Program-made: the position numbers and the translations under genes
Shown: one piece after another, positions 12,766 to 12,946 of the stretch
Numbering within the stretch: the first letter of the stretch is position 1
How the letters are laid out: each line of letters opens with the position of its first letter
The notes under the pieces: model-generated
The model's input: the letters and a program-made list of their open reading frames with translations, nothing else
The model's database searches: none
Told to the model about the DNA's origin: nothing
Assembly (NCBI GenBank): GCA_041477815.1
Contig: JBGOUV010000185.1
Location: 1 to 12,946 of the forward strand
Length of the DNA stretch: 12,946 nucleotides
Source of the DNA: JBGOUV01 sp041477815
GTDB taxonomy: Bacteria > Acidobacteriota > Terriglobia > Bryobacterales > JACQDG01
Direction: 5' to 3'

Positions 12766-12946
<181 letters not shown>

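Overview
This window is one uninterrupted bacterial ribosomal-protein gene cluster, all transcribed from the minus strand (right to left). It joins the end of a str-type operon to complete S10 and spc operons and enters the alpha operon. In transcription order it carries the 3' end of tuf; rpsJ, rplC, rplD, rplW, rplB, rpsS, rplV, rpsC, rplP, rpmC, rpsQ (S10 block); rplN, rplX, rplE, rpsN (zinc type), rpsH, rplF, rplR, rpsE, rpmD, rplO, secY (spc block); then adk, map, infA, rpmJ and the 5' part of rpsM. No gene expected in this order is missing, and I see no convincing plus-strand gene.

The DNA is GC-rich with strong third-position G/C bias. The fused tuf-S10-spc layout with adk-map-infA-rpmJ after secY, the zinc-ribbon S14, the long Pro/Ala tail on S3 and the heptanucleotide repeats between genes fit Acidobacteriota best. 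That assignment is an inference from gene order and general impression, not a measured phylogeny.

The genes are packed very tightly. Most neighbours are 0-21 nt apart or overlap by ATGA or TAATG, which suggests translational coupling throughout. Exactly five intergenic gaps exceed 25 nt, and every one contains 7-nt-period repeats of one of two families: a CAGTGGC family (map/infA, rplW/rplB, rpsJ/rplC) and an AGCTRTT family (rplE/rpsN, rpsN/rpsH). The copy between rpsN and rpsH is a long near-perfect inverted repeat of 31-nt arms around a 10-nt spacer. The copy between rplE and rpsN looks like half of the same element, with a related spacer.

The main anomaly in a gene is in rplD (L4). Its two halves are both well conserved but lie in different reading frames, split near 11521-11522 by an apparent 1-nt loss. 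In an essential gene this is most simply a sequencing or assembly error. Other points are a roughly 95-residue low-complexity tail on S3, a divergent IF-1, and Glu at the fourth zinc-ligand position of the adenylate kinase LID. I did not find a new multi-gene system here. The best candidates for something undescribed are the intergenic heptad repeats.
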